Assembly: GCF_001949145.1 (NCBI RefSeq)
Contig: NW_019091357.1
Coordinates: 3,169,078 to 3,231,077, forward strand
Reading direction: 5' to 3'
DNA: 62,000 nucleotides
Source of the DNA: Acanthaster planci
Lineage: Eukaryota > Echinodermata > Asteroidea > Valvatida > Acanthasteridae
Shown here: piece after piece, positions 61,760 to 62,000 of the stretch
How positions within the stretch are numbered: the first letter of the stretch is position 1
Layout: each line of letters begins with the position of its first letter
Made by a program: the position numbers and the translations under genes
Notes under the pieces: model-generated
Databases searched by the model: none
What the model saw: the letters and a program-made list of their open reading frames with translations, nothing else
What the model was told of the DNA's origin: nothing

Positions 61760-61920
61760 TTGTAGTCAAGTACATTTCCATGAGTATGAGTGCAAGTATT
61801 TCTACCTGAGTACTGTGCCATGAGTACAAGTACTAGCAGGTGGAATTTTTTTGGTGAATGCGAGTGTGTTCTCATGAGTACAAGTACGCTACATGAGCAA
61901 TTGAGTAGGAGCACTGCTAC
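61760..61920. repeat. GTAC-rich repeat after laminin exon 4
   Basis: Repeated 'atgagtacaagtac' and related pieces resemble the GTACTCG-rich insert at 40366-40625 but are more diverged. They lie in the intron after the last exon of the window. Confidence 0.45.
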
Positions 61921-62000
61921 ACTGTGCAACTTACCTAACAAGAAAAATTAAATGAACACACTGCACTGCAGTGAGTCCTGTCTTCGGATTCTGTTCATTC

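Overview
This window is nuclear DNA from an animal. Genes are split by GT-AG introns, intergenic DNA is AT-rich, and short palindromic and tRNA-derived repeats are common. The gene set (TMEM68, CCM2, ITGB1BP1, an alpha-3/5-class laminin) and many TACATGTA-type motifs suit an invertebrate deuterostome such as an echinoderm, hemichordate or cephalochordate. I could not identify the species. No bacterial, viral or CRISPR features were seen.

Layout: (1) 2660-5782, minus strand: a complete six-exon TMEM68 gene, encoding an ER acyltransferase. (2) 7678-16670, plus strand: a complete eleven-exon CCM2 (malcavernin) gene, divergent from TMEM68. (3) 22663-26329, minus strand: a complete six-exon ITGB1BP1 (ICAP-1) gene, convergent with CCM2. 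(4) 31456-48242, plus strand: three tandem four-exon paralogues for small secreted NTF2-fold (SnoaL/DUF4440-like) proteins that I cannot assign to a named family. (5) 51834 to the right edge, plus strand: the 5' end of a laminin alpha gene covering the signal peptide and most of the LN domain; it continues outside the window. Exon joins were found by translating each exon and checking that splice phases close. All models except the edge-truncated laminin run from ATG to stop without frameshift.

Together: CCM2 and ICAP-1 are both PTB-domain proteins that bind KRIT1 (CCM1). ICAP-1 also binds the beta-1 integrin tail, and laminins are integrin ligands. Two KRIT1 partners lying tail to tail is the most notable gene-order feature. 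The most likely undescribed element is the tandem secreted NTF2-like cluster, with duplicated introns and flanks, a GC-AG intron in its most divergent member, and a transposon insertion shown by an empty-site comparison between paralogues.

Most remaining DNA is intron or spacer with foldback (MITE-like) elements, tRNA-derived SINEs and minisatellites. Nearly all other long open frames are antisense shadows or intron read-through.
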